Origin: JBDSTZ01 sp039927975
Lineage (GTDB): Bacteria; Pseudomonadota; Gammaproteobacteria; Burkholderiales; Burkholderiaceae_D
Direction of reading: 5' to 3'
NCBI GenBank assembly: GCA_039927975.1
Contig: JBDSTZ010000317.1
Location: forward strand, 1 to 15,399
DNA: 15,399 nt
The notes below the pieces were generated by a model. That model saw nothing but the letters and a program-made list of their open reading frames with translations. It was not told the DNA's origin and made no database searches. Positions 15,003-15,399 of the stretch are shown piece after piece. Every line of letters begins with the position of its first letter. Positions within the stretch are counted from its first letter, which is position 1. The translations under genes and the position numbers were made by a program.

Positions 15003-15399
15003 TTAAGCGCTTACGGTGGCTGCGTGTGACGATGTAACTGTGTCGGTCTTGAAGCGGGCGGCGATGGCGCACAGGGCTGCCAGCACCACGGCGCCGCTCA
15101 GGATCGTGAGGGTTTGCTGGATGCTGCCGGTGCCCTTCATGAGGAAGCCGGCGGCGACCGCGCCGACATTGCCGCCGGCGCCGATGATGCCGGCCACGCC
15201 GCCGAGGGCGTTGCGGTCGATGAAAGGCACCAGGGCGTAGGTGGCGCCACAAGCCATGTGGGTGAAGAGGCCGAACACCAGTATCGCGGCGATGGCGTAG
15301 GCGGCGCTGTCGGCCTTGGCTAACCACAGCAGGCCGACGCCTTCGCCGATCATCAGGATGAACAGCAGCGTGACGCGGCTGTTCAAGCTGCCGCGCAGG
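15003..15399 (-). CDS. Nitrate/nitrite MFS transporter (NarK/NNP family), C-terminal part
   Basis: Only the last ~131 residues are in the window. The frame is open through 15399, so the start lies beyond the right edge; the TTG near 15386 that can open it is internal. Four hydrophobic segments are visible. GAGGNVGAVAAGF is the second nitrate signature of the nitrate/nitrite porter family, and ALVPFIDRNALGGVAG before it is also typical. The protein imports nitrate, or exchanges nitrate and nitrite, across the inner membrane. Being the first visible gene of the nirB-nirD-nasA unit, with 10 bases to nirB, it should feed the assimilatory pathway. A narK, nasA or nrtP-type name cannot be settled from this part. 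Confidence 0.9.
   Translation of the reverse strand, partial: LRGSLNSRVTLLFILMIGEGVGLLWLAKADSAAYAIAAILVFGLFTHMACGATYALVPFIDRNALGGVAGIIGAGGNVGAVAAGFLMKGTGSIQQTLTILSGAVVLAALCAIAARFKTDTVTSSHAATVSA

Noticed and set aside
13901..15037. 378-codon plus-strand frame antisense to nirB
   Set aside because: nirB on the minus strand is complete with all cofactor residues; the antisense translation is an Ala/Val/Gln/His-rich shadow.

Overview
The window is GC-rich (most codons end in G or C) and its proteins look like those of a betaproteobacterium of the Massilia/Duganella/Janthinobacterium group (Oxalobacteraceae). That placement rests on recalled protein style and gene order, not on a search. Nothing here is phage-like and there is no CRISPR array. 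The clearest system is an assimilatory nitrate/nitrite operon. The less ordinary part is the left third.

Left third (about 1-4112). The window opens inside a large gene whose C-terminal half has three left-handed beta-helix (hexapeptide) blocks separated by pairs of membrane segments. This is the arrangement of the C-terminal part of Pls-type (poly-epsilon-lysine synthetase-like) peptide synthetases. An animal-type haem peroxidase with an N-terminal membrane anchor follows 86 bases later on the same strand. It keeps the distal His, catalytic Arg, proximal His and both haem-ester acids. A 10-bp perfect inverted repeat places its start codon in the 3' arm of a possible hairpin. A degenerate 3' portion of a tRNA-Asn gene with a terminator lies directly after the peroxidase, a hint of past integration at a tRNA. 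A small membrane/coiled-coil protein follows on the minus strand.

Middle (about 4113-8064). This part holds a gene-free stretch of about 360 bases, a divergent family 1 glycoside hydrolase-like gene, and a scar with a 12-bp-arm REP-like palindrome, a 13-bp tandem repeat and the last ~50 codons of an EamA-type transporter. An intact zinc alcohol/aldehyde dehydrogenase of the YahK/CAD type and a small minus-strand lipoprotein follow.

Right half (8069-15399, minus strand). Read in transcription order: the C-terminal end of a NarK/NNP-type nitrate/nitrite transporter (cut by the window edge), nirB, nirD, a stand-alone FAD/NAD(P)H oxidoreductase, and a molybdopterin nitrate reductase of the NasA type with a C-terminal BFD [2Fe-2S] domain. 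A strong hairpin terminator ends the unit. Spacing is tight (10, 19, -4 and 16 bases), so this should be one transcript. Nitrate is imported, reduced to nitrite by NasA with electrons probably passed on by the flavoprotein, then reduced to ammonium by NirBD. The operon promoter lies beyond the right edge.
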